64,000 nt of DNA from an uncultured Muribaculaceae bacterium (GCA_910577585.1 CAJTNN010000009.1:17262-81261); one strand, 5' to 3'. Numbered from the stretch's first letter, positions 42,845 to 51,765 are shown. Notes: generated from the sequence alone by a model not told the origin. A program made the numbers and translations.

Positions 42845-43043
42845 AATGAAGTCGTTTAAACTTTTTTCAAGTGCAAGGTTAATTAAGATTTTGAGCAGGT
42901 TTCGATCCTCAAAGAGGGAGCGATGCGGGCATCGCGACCGATGAAGAGAATCGAAAGATGCCAAAATATTAATTAAGATTGTGCTTGAAGAAAAAAAATA
43001 AGTCAGTTTAAACTTTTTCGTAAAAAGTTTAAACGACTTCATT
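42845..43043. repeat. MITE-like family 2, long copy with structured core
   Basis: 199 bp with perfect 22-bp ends (42845-42866, 43022-43043; AATGAAGTCGTTTAAAC type). Subterminal parts match the short copy at 31570. Between direct repeats TTAATTAAGATT (42879-42890, 42969-42980) is a 78-bp core: outer stem TTTCGAT (42900-42906) with ATCGAAA (42950-42956) around hairpin GCGATG-CGGG-CATCGC (42920-42935). The core aligns with that of the family 1 long copy. Confidence 0.88.
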
Positions 43044-43060
43044 ATTTCGGTAAAATTATT

Positions 43061-43068
43061 TATCTTTG
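43061..43068 (+). promoter_or_regulatory. pgk -7 box next to the MITE end
   Basis: TATCTTTG (43061-43068) is a good -7 box. The position for the -33 box (about 43036-43041) falls in the right end of the MITE-like element, where only a weak TTCA is seen. The leader to pgk is about 190 nt. Confidence 0.6.
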
Positions 43069-43262
43069 CAAAGTGAAGCATCCCGCAATCACGGATGCCA
43101 AACACCAGGATTCAGGCTTACTCCTCATGCAAACCCAGATTCAGGGCATATAAGAGTATAAGTATCTCAAGTATACTCCGCACGCAGCCAACCCGGAAAA
43201 CACAACAAACCGTAACCCCTAAAAACGTAGCAATTACTACTTTTTAAAACAAAATATAAGCA

Positions 43263-44513
43263 ATGGCAAACATTGAAAATTACAACTTCGCAGGTAAGAA
43301 AGCTATCGTACGCGTAGACTTCAACGTACCCCTCGATGAAAACGGCCACGTGACCGACGACACCCGCATCCGTGGTGCCCTTCCCACTCTTAAGAAAATT
43401 CTCGCCGACGGCGGAAGCCTCATCCTCATGAGCCACATGGGCAAGCCCAAAGGCAAAGTCAACCCCAAATACTCTCTGAGCCAGATCCGTGAAGATGTGG
43501 CTAAGGCTCTTGGCACGGACGTGAAATTCGTGCCTGACTGCATGAAGGCTGCAGAGGCTGCCAAAGACCTCAAGCCCGGTGAGGTACTGCTGCTCGAAAA
43601 CCTCCGTTTCTATCCCGAAGAGGAGGGTAAGCCCGTAGGTATCGACAAGGAGGATCCCGCTTACGACGATGCCAAGAAGGCTATGAAAGAGAGCCAGAAG
43701 GAGTTTGCCAAGACTCTGGCAAGCTATGCCGACGTATATGTCAACGATGCTTTCGGCACTGCTCACCGCAAGCACGCTTCGACTGCCGTAATCGCCGACT
43801 ACTTCGATGCCGACAACAAGATGCTCGGCTATCTGATGGAGAAGGAGGTAAAGGCTGTAGACAATGTGCTTAAGGATATCAAGCGCCCCTTCACTGCTAT
43901 CATGGGCGGCTCGAAGGTGTCAACCAAAATCGGCATCATCGAAAACCTCATGGATAAGGTCGACAATCTCATCCTTTGCGGCGGCATGACCTACACCTTC
44001 GCCAAAGCAATGGGTGGCAAAGTGGGCGACTCTATCTGCGAGAACGACAAGCTCCAGCTCGCTCTCGACATCATGAAGATGGCCAAGGAGAAGGGGGTCA
44101 ACCTCGTGCTCGGCAGCGACTGTGTGGCAGCCGACGCTTTCTCTAACGATGCCAACACTCAGATCTGCTCTGTGATGGATATCCCCGACGGCTGGGAGGG
44201 TCTCGATGCAGGTCCTGAAAGCATCAAGGCCTTCCGCGAGGCTATCCTGCCTGCAAAGACTATCCTCTGGAACGGCCCAGCCGGCGTATTTGAGTTCGAT
44301 AACTTCACCACCGGTTCGAAGGCTATCGCCGACGCTATCGTGGAGGCTACCGACAATGGCGCCTTCTCGCTCGTAGGTGGCGGCGACTCTGTGGCATGTG
44401 TCAACAAGTTCGGCTGCGCCGACGCAGTGAGCTATGTTTCTACCGGCGGTGGCGCCCTGCTCGAGGCTATCGAGGGCAAGACTCTCCCCGGCATCGCTGC
44501 TATCAAAGGCTAA
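43263..44513 (+). CDS. pgk: phosphoglycerate kinase
   Basis: 416 residues, normal for bacterial PGK (about 390-420). It transfers phosphate from 1,3-bisphosphoglycerate to ADP in glycolysis. Visible are the substrate-binding RVDFNVPLDENG and MSHMGKPKG blocks, HASTAVIADYF, the hinge and nucleotide motif GGSKVSTKIGIIENLMDKVD, and the C-terminal SLVGGGDSVACVNKFG with the GGGDS phosphate loop. A region near residues 115-150 (EGKPVGIDKEDPAYDDAKK) is slightly longer than in E. coli. It is transcribed alone from the promoter next to the MITE-like element. Confidence 0.97.
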   Translation: MANIENYNFAGKKAIVRVDFNVPLDENGHVTDDTRIRGALPTLKKILADGGSLILMSHMGKPKGKVNPKYSLSQIREDVAKALGTDVKFVPDCMKAAEAAKDLKPGEVLLLENLRFYPEEEGKPVGIDKEDPAYDDAKKAMKESQKEFAKTLASYADVYVNDAFGTAHRKHASTAVIADYFDADNKMLGYLMEKEVKAVDNVLKDIKRPFTAIMGGSKVSTKIGIIENLMDKVDNLILCGGMTYTFAKAMGGKVGDSICENDKLQLALDIMKMAKEKGVNLVLGSDCVAADAFSNDANTQICSVMDIPDGWEGLDAGPESIKAFREAILPAKTILWNGPAGVFEFDNFTTGSKAIADAIVEATDNGAFSLVGGGDSVACVNKFGCADAVSYVSTGGGALLEAIEGKTLPGIAAIKG

Positions 44514-44674
44514 CACCCCCTACAAGGGCACACGTTTGACCCCGCAAGCATAAAAATAGCGAAAAAAATCGTCAGAATATGTTGTACAACATACTTTTGC
44601 AACATATTTATTGCCAAATTCATAAGAATTAGCATCTGGCGATTTTTTTCCAACATTTTTTTGCAAAATAATCG

Positions 44675-44705
44675 TTTGCATAATAGAAAATATATAGTAA
44701 ATTTG
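44675..44705 (+). promoter_or_regulatory. promoter of the exbB-exbD-exbD-tonB operon
   Basis: TTTG (44675-44678), 19-base spacer, TAAATTTG (44698-44705). The leader to exbB is about 78 nt. Confidence 0.83.
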
Positions 44706-44789
44706 CACTGAGATACGCGGTGTTGGACGATATAACCCGAAAAACTCAAAATATAATTATAATTTAACAACAACAAACATCTTATCAGT

Positions 44790-45659
44790 ATGGAATCTAA
44801 AGATCCCAAGGCAACGGTTAAGCCCGCTGCTTCAGCTTCCAACAACATGGCAGCACAAGTTAAGAAAGAAGAGAAAATCTCACAGGTTCGCGGCATCCGC
44901 AATGCCTTTATCGTGATCCTGGTATGCTGCGCTGCAGCTATCTGCATCTTCCTGTTCGGCATGGGCTACGGTGGCAACTTCGAAGGTGGCACAACTGACG
45001 GTCACCCGCTGAACCTCGCCGGCACAGTCTACAAAGGCGGCTTCATCGTGCCTATCCTGATGACACTGCTTCTGACTGTAATCGTGCTCTCTATCGAGCG
45101 CTGGATCGCTATCAGCTCTGCTTCCGGCAAGGGCAACACTACTAAGTTCGTGGCTGCTGTGAAGGCTGACCTCGCTGCCAACAAGATCGACGCCGCTATG
45201 GCTCGCTGCAAGCAGCAGAAGGGTTCTGTGGCTTCTGTAGTCTACAACACTCTGGTGAAGTACAAAGAGATGGATGCCAACACCACTCTCTCTAAGGAGC
45301 AGAAACTCACTACTCTCCGCAACGAGGTTGAAGAGGCTACCGCACTTGAGATGCCCTCTCTGTCGCAGAACCTCCCCATCATCGCTACTCTGACAACTCT
45401 CGGTACTCTCGTCGGTCTTCTCGGTACTGTAATGGGTATGATCAAATCATTCCAGGCTCTGGCTTCTTCAGGTTCACCTGACTCAACTGAGCTCTCTACC
45501 GGTATCTCTGAGGCTCTTGTGAACACCGCCTTCGGTATCGCAACCGGTGCATTCGCTGTAATCTCATACAACTTCTTCACCAACAAGATCGACAACCTCA
45601 CCTACGCTATCGACGAAATCGGTTTCTCTATCGTAGCTACTTTCGCTGCAACTCACTAA
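44790..45659 (+). CDS. exbB: MotA/TolQ/ExbB proton channel protein
   Basis: 289 residues. One N-terminal membrane helix (AFIVILVCCAAAICIFLFGM), a periplasmic segment, a second helix (FIVPILMTLLLTVIVLSIER) and the family core with two more helices (QNLPIIATLTTLGTLVGLLG, then EALVNTAFGIATGAFAVISY). With ExbD it forms the inner-membrane channel that uses proton flow to drive TonB and so energise outer-membrane receptors. The extra N-terminal helix before the usual three is typical of the Bacteroidetes form. First gene of a four-gene operon. Confidence 0.93.
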   Translation: MESKDPKATVKPAASASNNMAAQVKKEEKISQVRGIRNAFIVILVCCAAAICIFLFGMGYGGNFEGGTTDGHPLNLAGTVYKGGFIVPILMTLLLTVIVLSIERWIAISSASGKGNTTKFVAAVKADLAANKIDAAMARCKQQKGSVASVVYNTLVKYKEMDANTTLSKEQKLTTLRNEVEEATALEMPSLSQNLPIIATLTTLGTLVGLLGTVMGMIKSFQALASSGSPDSTELSTGISEALVNTAFGIATGAFAVISYNFFTNKIDNLTYAIDEIGFSIVATFAATH

Positions 45660-45759
45660 TCTATCCCCTCAACAAGGATACGAATCAGTTGACATTACAG
45701 CAAGAGTTTGTTAACAACTTTCAATTTAAAGAAACAACCGATAAAAGTTAATAGCTGAT

Positions 45760-46488
45760 ATGGGAAGAGTAAAAATAGCAAGAAAGAGTACATTCATCGA
45801 CATGACGGCGATGAGTGACGTGACCGTGCTTTTGCTTACCTTCTTCATGTTGACTTCAACTTTCCTTTCAAAGGAGCCTACCACCGTAATCACACCTGCA
45901 TCAGTGTCTACTGAAAAAGTGCAGGAGACTAATGTGCTGCAGGTGCTCGTAAGCCCGAAAGGTCAGGTTTGGCTCACTATGAACAATGACACCTCCGCAC
46001 AATGGTCGAACGCCAATATGCGTGTGGCTCTCCTTGATCAGGTGACCGAACTCTACAATCAGTCGCATAAGAACAATCCAGTGAGCTTCAACGCTCAGCA
46101 GAAGCAGGCATTCAGCAAGCTGGGTGCTTTCGGTGTGCCGCTCCGCCAGATGGGGGAATTCCTCAATCTGGCCGACGAACCCGAAGGCCTCACGAAGATG
46201 GACCAATGGTTGGCCGGCGAAGATCCTAACCCGAATCACATCACCGGCATTCCTATCACCAAGGAGAACTCTGAAGATAACCTCAATGAGTTCCAGATGT
46301 GGATTAAAGCGGCACGTATGGCCGGCAATGAAAATCTCACCCAGGCCATGAAAGATGGCGCGGGCGTGGCTATCAAGGCTGACCAGAACACAAGCTTCGA
46401 TGTGGTGCACATGGTGATGGATAACCTCCAGACCATCAAACAGAACAAGTTTACACTATTGACCGCACTAAAGGCAGGAGGAGAATAA
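45760..46488 (+). CDS. exbD: ExbD/TolR-family protein, first copy
   Basis: 242 residues. A short cytoplasmic start (KIARKSTFIDMTAMSDVTVL) leads to one membrane helix (VLLLTFFMLTSTFLS) that contains the conserved Asp (FIDMTAMSDV) thought to carry protons, then a periplasmic domain. It is longer than E. coli ExbD (141), with an extra segment around residues 75-190 rich in Asn and Gln. It forms the channel with ExbB. The next ExbD begins one base after its stop. Confidence 0.88.
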   Translation: MGRVKIARKSTFIDMTAMSDVTVLLLTFFMLTSTFLSKEPTTVITPASVSTEKVQETNVLQVLVSPKGQVWLTMNNDTSAQWSNANMRVALLDQVTELYNQSHKNNPVSFNAQQKQAFSKLGAFGVPLRQMGEFLNLADEPEGLTKMDQWLAGEDPNPNHITGIPITKENSEDNLNEFQMWIKAARMAGNENLTQAMKDGAGVAIKADQNTSFDVVHMVMDNLQTIKQNKFTLLTALKAGGE

Positions 46489-46489
46489 A

Positions 46490-47290
46490 ATGGCAGAAGT
46501 TCAGCAATCAGGTGGTGACAGCGGAAAAAAGGGTCACCAGAAAAAAATGCAGATCCGCGTGGACTTCACTCCTATGGTCGACATGAACATGCTGCTCATC
46601 ACGTTCTTCATGCTCTGTACGACTATGATCAAGTCCCAGACTTTGACCATCGCACTGCCTACCAATGAGAAGGTGCAGAATGAAGAGAATATGTCGCAGG
46701 CTTCGGCCGACGACGCCATCACTATCATCATCGACGCCAAAAAGAAACCGGGTCCCACTCCCGGAACTCTCGTGGTAGACTCTGTGAACGGCAATGTGGT
46801 AAACGAAATCTACTATTATGATGGCAAGCCCGGCGGCGACGCCGGTATGCTTGGTGCCGGCGGAACTGTGCTCTCTGAGAACAATAACCTCCAGAAGTCT
46901 GACCTTCTGAGCGATGAAGTGAATTCCGTAGGCGACCATAAAGCCCGCGGTATCCGCGAAATCATCCAGAAGCGCAACAAGGAGGTCCTCGAAAAAGTCA
47001 ATGCACTCAAGAAAGACCTTGCCGACGGCAAGTTCGGCTCTCTTGAGACTAAGGCTGAGCGCGAGGAGGCTATGGCTAAATATAATGAGGCCGCCTCTAA
47101 AGTCCGCAAGGATGAAAACATCAAGAAGCCTGTCATCATCATCAAGTCTACCCCCGAAGCCTCTTACCGTGGCCTCGTGGATATCCTCGACGAGATGCAG
47201 ATCAACTCAATCTCGAAATATCAGATCGATAACCTGACTGACGTTGACCTCATCATGCTTGATGACTATCGTAAGCACCATAACGAGTAA
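46490..47290 (+). CDS. exbD: ExbD/TolR-family protein, second copy
   Basis: 266 residues. The N-terminus KMQIRVDFTPMVDMNMLLIT carries the conserved Asp and begins the membrane helix (LLITFFMLCTTMI). The periplasmic part includes a long charged helical insertion (EIIQKRNKEVLEKVNALKKD) and ends in a typical ExbD core (KPVIIIKSTPEASYRGLVDI). Two different ExbD proteins in a row suggest a mixed ExbD dimer in the motor. It follows the first copy almost without a gap, so translation is probably coupled. Confidence 0.9.
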   Translation: MAEVQQSGGDSGKKGHQKKMQIRVDFTPMVDMNMLLITFFMLCTTMIKSQTLTIALPTNEKVQNEENMSQASADDAITIIIDAKKKPGPTPGTLVVDSVNGNVVNEIYYYDGKPGGDAGMLGAGGTVLSENNNLQKSDLLSDEVNSVGDHKARGIREIIQKRNKEVLEKVNALKKDLADGKFGSLETKAEREEAMAKYNEAASKVRKDENIKKPVIIIKSTPEASYRGLVDILDEMQINSISKYQIDNLTDVDLIMLDDYRKHHNE

Positions 47291-47326
47291 TGTTAGATTT
47301 ATTAATCCTTAAGTACACCAACAACT

Positions 47327-48202
47327 ATGGCTAAAAATGTAGATCTAACGTCGAAAGAATGGCGTGACCTTGTGTTCGCCGATAAAAATAAGGAGTTCGG
47401 TGCATACATGCTCCGCAAGGAGAGCGACCGCCGTCACAACATGGCTGCGCTCTATGCTCTGATCGGACTCGTGGTGGTGATTTTGCTCGTAATCGGTTAC
47501 TCCAAATATTCTGACTACAAGGCTGAGCAGGATCGTCTCGCTCTCATAGAGGAGCGTGAGAAAATGCAGGCCCTCGAAATCGAGACCGTATCTGATGAGG
47601 ATACTCAGGAGGAGGAGGAACCCGAGCAGCAGAAAATGGAAATGGAAATCCCGCAGGTGCCTGAGGAAGTGCTGGCTACCGTGCAGGTTACTCAGATCGC
47701 CATCGTCGACGCCGACCAGGTGAAAAACGAGGTGATGGACATGGAGACCCAGAAGGAGGATAACACCGCCCGCGGCGTTGTCAACCAGGAGGGTGCCGAT
47801 GACGCCGATAAGTTCAAGGCTGTCGTGGAGCAGGTGCAGGTTGTAGAACCCGAACCTGTGGTTGAGAAACACGAGCCTGAAAAGATCTTCGTGGCTGTAG
47901 AGCAGCCCGCGGAGTTCCCCGGTGGTCAGGCCGCCATGATGAAGTGGCTCTCCAACAATATCCGTTATCCGGAATCTGCTCAGCAGAACGGTATCTCGGG
48001 TCGCGTGGTAGTGAAATTCGTGGTTGAGAAAGACGGCTCTATCGGCAACCCCACTATCGTGAAGGGTGTCGACCGCGACCTCGACCAGGAGGCTCTCCGC
48101 GTGGTGAAGAGAATGCCTAAGTGGCAGCCTGGTAAGAACAACGGTCAGCCCGTGCGCTCTTACTTCAACCTGCCCGTGACTTTCCGTCTGCAGAATCAGT
48201 AA
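47327..48202 (+). CDS. tonB: TonB-family energy transducer
   Basis: 291 residues. A cytoplasmic start (MAKNVDLTSKEWRDLVFADK), one membrane helix (ALYALIGLVVVILLVIGYSK), an acidic spacer (EDTQEEEEPEQQKMEMEIPQ) in place of the usual Pro-rich one, and a C-terminal TonB domain (about 195-291; FPGGQAAMMKWLSNNIRYP, SGRVVVKFVVEKDGSI). It couples the ExbB/ExbD motor to outer-membrane receptors such as the barrels at 9.4 and 55.2 kb. Last gene of the operon; a terminator follows 70 bp later. Confidence 0.93.
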   Translation: MAKNVDLTSKEWRDLVFADKNKEFGAYMLRKESDRRHNMAALYALIGLVVVILLVIGYSKYSDYKAEQDRLALIEEREKMQALEIETVSDEDTQEEEEPEQQKMEMEIPQVPEEVLATVQVTQIAIVDADQVKNEVMDMETQKEDNTARGVVNQEGADDADKFKAVVEQVQVVEPEPVVEKHEPEKIFVAVEQPAEFPGGQAAMMKWLSNNIRYPESAQQNGISGRVVVKFVVEKDGSIGNPTIVKGVDRDLDQEALRVVKRMPKWQPGKNNGQPVRSYFNLPVTFRLQNQ

Positions 48203-48272
48203 TCTCCCATCTGCCGCCATTATGTCAGGGCCTCTCGCCTTGATTATCAATGCCGGCGATGACTAAATCTTT

Positions 48273-48322
48273 GGAATGGACACATCTCTCCAATTGCGGA
48301 GCGTGTGTCCATTCCTCTTTTA
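48273..48322 (+). terminator. terminator of the tonB operon
   Basis: Arms GGAATGGACACA (48273-48284) and TGTGTCCATTCC (48304-48315), then TCTTTTA. A small GAAGTTGATTTAAACTTC motif (48324-48341) just after it recalls the ends of MITE-like family 2. Confidence 0.85.
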
Positions 48323-48422
48323 TTGAAGTTGATTTAAACTTCTTTGATTTTTCTGACCCACAACGACAACCAATTCCCTGCTGAATTGTTAAAATTTTAA
48401 AGAAACATTAAATCATACTATT

Positions 48423-48656
48423 ATGGACAACTATTCCAACCAGCGTCCGAACGGCGAGCCCCAACAGAACACCCACAAGGGGATGCGCTTCGTGTTTGGC
48501 ATTATCATGGTTCTCGTATATGTGGGCGTAGGAGTGCTATTCCTCTGCAATGTGTTTGACATCATCAACTACACAGTGTCTATCATCATCGGCGTGCTGC
48601 TCTGCCTCTATGGCATCTTCAGAGGCTACCGGCTCTACAAAGGTGAGACTTACTGA
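48423..48656 (+). CDS. small membrane protein, function unknown
   Basis: 77 residues. A polar, Asn/Gln-rich start (DNYSNQRPNGEPQQN) is followed by two membrane helices (GIIMVLVYVGVGVLFLC, YTVSIIIGVLLCLYGIFRGY). No domain is recognised. It lies between the tonB operon terminator and a PstS-like gene on the same strand, a setting that I recall as conserved in Bacteroidales, so it may belong with the downstream genes. Confidence 0.65.
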   Translation: MDNYSNQRPNGEPQQNTHKGMRFVFGIIMVLVYVGVGVLFLCNVFDIINYTVSIIIGVLLCLYGIFRGYRLYKGETY

Positions 48657-48745
48657 GCCGACGCGACACATCGCTTAGTCATCTGTCTGCTCCCCCCTAT
48701 CCTCTCCATCCCAGCGGCAGACATATAATATTATTTTTTGCTCTT

Positions 48746-49765
48746 ATGAAAATCAACAGAATATTCTTATCATTGGCGGCTTGCGTCCTGACGGCGGGAG
48801 CCGCTGTGGTATTCACCGGTTGCGGCGAAGTGAAGCGCGGTGAGTACACGAAGGGGACAGCCGCCGTGTTCTGCGACGACGGTTTCAAGAATATCCTCGA
48901 TGAGGAGATTCAGGCTTTCGAATTCTCCTATAAGGATGCGCATATCCTACCCTTCTATACGTCCGAACAGGCATGCATCGACTCGCTGCTGGCCGACAAG
49001 TGCCAGAGCATCATCATCACGCGTGACTTCACCAAGGAGGAGCGTGCACACTGCAAAAGTGTCAACAAACGCATCGTGCGCTCCAACTGCATCGCAGTCG
49101 ATGCAGTGGCCATGATTGTGAATAAGGATAATCCGGTGAGCGCTCTGTCGATGGATGAAATCGGCAAAATACTGCGTGGCGAACTCACACATTGGAATCA
49201 GCTTGCCGGCAACGACACCACGGCCATCAAGGTCGTATTCGATGCCGAAGGCTCCTCGACTGTGTCGTACATGCGCGACCGTTTTCTGCCGGCAGGCAAG
49301 AAAATCACCGATTTCATCAAGCCTTACGCCCAGCAGAGCAATGCCGATGTGTTTGACGTGGTCAAGAAGGACCCCGATGCACTGGGCATTATCAGTGTGT
49401 CGTGGCTCGGCAATGACCTCAGTGTCGCACAGAATGTGCCAATGGAGCAGCGCATGAAGGATTACGCCAATGAGAATGACTCTATCAACACCGACCTGAC
49501 TGAAGAGGTCAACATCATCAAGGTCAGCAATCCTACTGCCGACAACGACTTCAGCCCCGTGGCCTACAAGCCTTATCAGCTCTATATCAACTCGGGCGAA
49601 TATCCCCTCTTCAGAAAGGTCTGGATGATATCTACAGCCTCGAATTCTACGGTGCTGCATAGTTTCTATACATTCGTCACCGGATTCGTCGGACAGAAAA
49701 TAATCATCAAATCCGGCATTATGCCCTATCACGTCAACAGCCGCGTGGTGGAACTCGTAAAATAA
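48746..49765 (+). CDS. PstS-like periplasmic substrate-binding lipoprotein
   Basis: 339 residues. A signal peptide with lipobox FTGC (about Cys26) makes it a lipoprotein. The body is a phosphate-type solute-binding domain (ILRGELTHWNQLAGNDTTAI, FDAEGSSTVSYMRDRFL; the SST-type loop usually holds the anion). The C-terminal VWMISTASNSTVLHSFYTFV and FVGQKIIIKSGIMPY match PstS-type proteins. No PstC, PstA or PstB gene is nearby, so its role may be other than classic phosphate import. It is followed by a TPR gene, with the tonB operon upstream. Confidence 0.82.
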   Translation: MKINRIFLSLAACVLTAGAAVVFTGCGEVKRGEYTKGTAAVFCDDGFKNILDEEIQAFEFSYKDAHILPFYTSEQACIDSLLADKCQSIIITRDFTKEERAHCKSVNKRIVRSNCIAVDAVAMIVNKDNPVSALSMDEIGKILRGELTHWNQLAGNDTTAIKVVFDAEGSSTVSYMRDRFLPAGKKITDFIKPYAQQSNADVFDVVKKDPDALGIISVSWLGNDLSVAQNVPMEQRMKDYANENDSINTDLTEEVNIIKVSNPTADNDFSPVAYKPYQLYINSGEYPLFRKVWMISTASNSTVLHSFYTFVTGFVGQKIIIKSGIMPYHVNSRVVELVK

Positions 49766-49991
49766 ACCGTCGCATTCCTCGTTTGTCATAATACCGGAGC
49801 CATCTTCTGCCGATTTTGCAGCATCAAGCATGCCGCTTCTATCAGCTTGACTCCGCACAAAGAAATACGCAAGAACTGACTTTGAGCGTCAGGCGCCACA
49901 ACATATCCACCGGCGCCCGACGCTCTCTGACGGGATATTGACCCACAAGCTGGATATTGACAACAAGAAATTTAAAATACGATATTGACTT

Positions 49992-51620
49992 ATGAACATC
50001 AAATCACTACTCGCGATTGTGCTGGCCGGCTCGGCTTTCACATCTTTCGCACAGACTCATGCCGAAGGGGCTGAGTATTACGAGGCAGGTCAGCTGGGCA
50101 ATGCCAAGGAGCTGCTGCTGCGTAATCACAACAACCCCACCACCGACAAGGCAATCAGCTACTACTATCAGGGTCTCATCGCCCTCAAGGAGGATAATAC
50201 TGCCGAGGCCAAGAAACTCTTCTCTCAGGGTGTGGAGGCAAATCCGGAGTATGCCTACAACTATATCGGCCTCGGCCAGCTCGAACTTATGGCCGGCACT
50301 CCCAAGCCCGCTGAAGACTACTTCAAGGAGGCTGAGAAACTTGCCAAGAAGGATGCCGGTGTGCAGGTGGCTATCGCCCGCGCATATGACGCTGTCAACC
50401 CCGAGCTCTATGCCAAGGAGATTGCAAAGCGCCTTGAAAAGGCCCGCAAGACCGACATGAAGGACCCCGACCTCTACATCTTCGAGGGTGATGTGCTCGC
50501 ACGCGCCAAAGACTACGGCGCAGCAGGCGCCAAGTATGAGATGGCCCTTAACTACGACCCCAATGCCACAGCTGCATATTTCAAATATGCCAACCTCTTC
50601 TCGCAGGTAAACCCGGAGTATGGCATCAATATGCTCAACAAGCTGCTTGAACTCAACCCCAATTCGGCACTCGGTCAGCGTTCGCTCGCCAATGCCTACT
50701 ATAACCAGGGTATGTACAAAGAGGCGGCCGCCCAGTATGGTAAGTATGTCAACAACCCCAACCACTTCAAGCAGGATGAAGACCGCTACGCCTTCCTGCT
50801 CTTCTACGGTCAGGACTATCAGAAGGGTTACGACTATGCTTCACAGCTGCTCGTGTCTGACCCCTCCAACTTCAGCGCGATGCGTTACCAGTTTATGAAC
50901 GCCGCCCAGATTCCTGCCCTTGAGGCTCAGCTGCCGGATATGGCCGACAAACTCTATGCAGCCCACATGGCTGACCCGACCAAGAATGTCTTCGCGCCCA
51001 TCGACTATATCCTTATCGGCGATGAGTTCTCGAAGGCTAAGAAACTCGATCAGGCAAAGGCTGTGCTCGAAGAGGGCACAAAGAACCTGCCCACCAACGC
51101 AGGCATCTACAAGCAGCTGGCAATGCTCAACGTCGACCTCAATGATATGCCCGGCGCTTCAATGGCCTACGACGGATATCTGCAGAACACTCCCAACCCG
51201 GGATTCAACGACAACTGGCAGGCTGCAATCTTCGCATACTACGCAGGTGTGCAGTCAAAAGATGACCCCAAATCAAGCGAAGAGTTCTTCCAGAAAGCGC
51301 TCGGATTTGGCGAGAAGGCTGCCGAACAGTATCCCGGCATGTATCGCCCGCTCAAGCTCCAGGGTGATATCGCCATGGTGAAGGGACTCAACGACGAGGC
51401 TATCAACTACTACATCCAGGCTATCGAGAAACTCGAGGCCATGGAGGCTTCCGGCACCGACACCTCGCGCTTCGCAAGCGATGCCAAGAACCTCTACAAC
51501 TCAGTCGGCAACTCCTATCTCGACAAGAAGGATAATGCCTCTGCAAAACGCTACTTCAACGGTTACCTCAAATATGACCCCAACAATGAGGACTACCGCA
51601 AATTCGTAGAGTCGCTCTGA
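49992..51620 (+). CDS. periplasmic TPR protein beside the TonB locus
   Basis: 542 residues. The signal peptide ends near SFAQ-TH (about residue 21). Tetratricopeptide repeats fill the rest (YYYQGLIALKEDNTAEAKKL, RSLANAYYNQGMYKEAAAQY, GNSYLDKKDNASAKRYFNGY). No catalytic domain is visible. It probably acts as a protein-binding scaffold in the periplasm. Its place after ExbB-ExbD-ExbD-TonB and PstS-like genes suggests a link with envelope energy coupling, but this is inference from order only. A strong hairpin terminator follows. Confidence 0.88.
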   Translation: MNIKSLLAIVLAGSAFTSFAQTHAEGAEYYEAGQLGNAKELLLRNHNNPTTDKAISYYYQGLIALKEDNTAEAKKLFSQGVEANPEYAYNYIGLGQLELMAGTPKPAEDYFKEAEKLAKKDAGVQVAIARAYDAVNPELYAKEIAKRLEKARKTDMKDPDLYIFEGDVLARAKDYGAAGAKYEMALNYDPNATAAYFKYANLFSQVNPEYGINMLNKLLELNPNSALGQRSLANAYYNQGMYKEAAAQYGKYVNNPNHFKQDEDRYAFLLFYGQDYQKGYDYASQLLVSDPSNFSAMRYQFMNAAQIPALEAQLPDMADKLYAAHMADPTKNVFAPIDYILIGDEFSKAKKLDQAKAVLEEGTKNLPTNAGIYKQLAMLNVDLNDMPGASMAYDGYLQNTPNPGFNDNWQAAIFAYYAGVQSKDDPKSSEEFFQKALGFGEKAAEQYPGMYRPLKLQGDIAMVKGLNDEAINYYIQAIEKLEAMEASGTDTSRFASDAKNLYNSVGNSYLDKKDNASAKRYFNGYLKYDPNNEDYRKFVESL

Positions 51621-51669
51621 TTATAGCCCCTATAGTCTATCCGATATAGCTGCTATATTATTTAGTAAG

Positions 51670-51692
51670 GTCAGCCCCTCCGGGGGGACACC
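51670..51692. repeat. GTCAGCCCCT-type intergenic motif
   Basis: GTCAGCCCCTCCGGGGGG here is close to the reverse complement of the two motifs flanking the 9-bp array (9009-9042 and 9208-9238, read GTCAGCCCCTGGGGGAGGGG). It can form a short GC hairpin. Confidence 0.5.
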
Positions 51693-51701
51693 ATAGAAAA
51701 T

Positions 51702-51757
51702 GAGCCGCCAGAGATGGGAATTTTCCATCTTTTGGCGGCTCTTTCCATTTTTTTTCC
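51702..51757 (+). terminator. terminator of the TPR gene
   Basis: GAGCCGCCA (51702-51710) pairs with TGGCGGCTC (51732-51740), with an inner GATGG/CCATC stem, followed by CTTTCCATTTTTTTTCC. Confidence 0.85.
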
Positions 51758-51765
51758 TAACTTTG
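51731..51765 (+). promoter_or_regulatory. glyA promoter overlapping the upstream terminator
   Basis: -7 box TAACTTTG (51758-51765). The nearest TTTG (51731-51734) is in the terminator stem with a 23-base spacer, longer than the usual 19-21, so only the -7 box is well supported. Confidence 0.5.

Noticed and set aside
47345..48250. Long open frame antisense to tonB (301 codons)
   Set aside because: Translation is Leu/His-rich in the way expected of reversed Glu/Val-rich code; the TonB gene is clear.
48324..48341. Additional family 2 element
   Set aside because: Only a short GAAGTTGATTTAAACTTC palindrome is present, without subterminal motifs or a second end; too short to call.
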